Assembly: GCA_031268395.1 (NCBI GenBank)
Contig: JAIRXI010000079.1
Span: 1-13,959 of the forward strand
Reading direction: 5' to 3'
Source: Tannerella sp.
Lineage (GTDB): Bacteria; Bacteroidota; Bacteroidia; Bacteroidales; Tannerellaceae
DNA length: 13,959 bases
Every line of letters begins with the position of its first letter. Positions within the stretch are counted from its first letter, which is position 1. The notes under the pieces are model-generated. The model did no database searches. It saw only the letters and a list, made by a program, of their open reading frames with translations, and was not told the DNA's origin. Both the position numbers and the translations under genes were made by a program. Below, piece by piece: positions 13,919 to 13,959 of this stretch.

Positions 13919-13956
13919 TTTTGCGGAAGGGCGAAAAGAGTTTTTTTGTACATTTG
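13919..13956 (+). promoter_or_regulatory. Promoter-like sequence at the window edge
   Basis: TACATTTG at 13949-13956 matches the -7 consensus TAnnTTTG exactly. A TTTTG at 13919-13923 could be the -33 box, though the spacing (25 bases) is longer than usual. It would drive a + strand gene beginning after the window. Confidence 0.45.
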
Positions 13957-13959
13957 CAA

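Larger units (their letters stand above)
13608..13959. other. Intergenic region after the C1B gene, with hairpin and repeats
   Basis: No convincing gene is visible. It holds a short direct repeat (TAGCGGATG at 13628-13636 and 13651-13659), a strong hairpin (13667-13701), copies of repeat families 2 and 3, a doubtful mini-ORF (13788-13898) and a promoter-like box at the window edge. Confidence 0.6.

Overview
The window looks like chromosomal DNA from a member of the Bacteroidetes, most likely the order Bacteroidales. The grounds are an adjacent SusC/SusD pair, a DUF4369-TlpA thioredoxin lipoprotein, Bacteroidetes-type promoter boxes (TAnnTTTG) and few Shine-Dalgarno sequences. Coding DNA is moderately GC-rich and intergenic DNA is AT-rich. 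I see no rRNA, tRNA, CRISPR array, transposase or phage gene. I cannot name a genus from the sequence.

Region 1 (about 1-9156, + strand) is a tight five-gene run with gaps of 12, 51, 10 and 10 bases. It encodes (i) a predicted lipoprotein with two tandem OsmC-like domains, the first of which has lost both redox cysteine positions; (ii) an exported S9-family (prolyl oligopeptidase-like) serine peptidase; (iii) a SusC-type TonB-dependent outer-membrane transporter; (iv) its SusD-type surface lipoprotein; and (v) a TlpA-like thioredoxin lipoprotein with a DUF4369 domain and a CIPC active site. No glycan-degrading enzyme is present, so the SusCD pair may import peptides rather than glycans, with the S9 enzyme trimming cargo. 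Two thiol-redox proteins, OsmC-like and TlpA-like, bracket the set. This is the most interesting part of the window. The linked function is inference. A partial reading frame that may be the tail of an upstream gene overlaps the first gene.

Region 2 (9157-9756) is a 600-base gap between convergent transcription units. It has no convincing gene but holds three copies of a GC-rich palindromic repeat, other dispersed repeats and one plausible intrinsic terminator.

Region 3 (9757-12294, - strand) reads proC (pyrroline-5-carboxylate reductase), then a DUF47/PhoU-like protein, then a Pit-family phosphate transporter. The last two form the familiar Pit-plus-accessory pair. A divergent promoter region (12295-12428) separates this unit from region 4.

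Region 4 (12429-13607, + strand) encodes an exported C1B (bleomycin hydrolase/PepC-like) cysteine peptidase. It is followed by about 350 bases (13608-13959) with a perfect 14-bp-arm hairpin, repeats shared with region 2, a very small doubtful ORF and, at the window edge, a promoter-like box for a gene outside the window.
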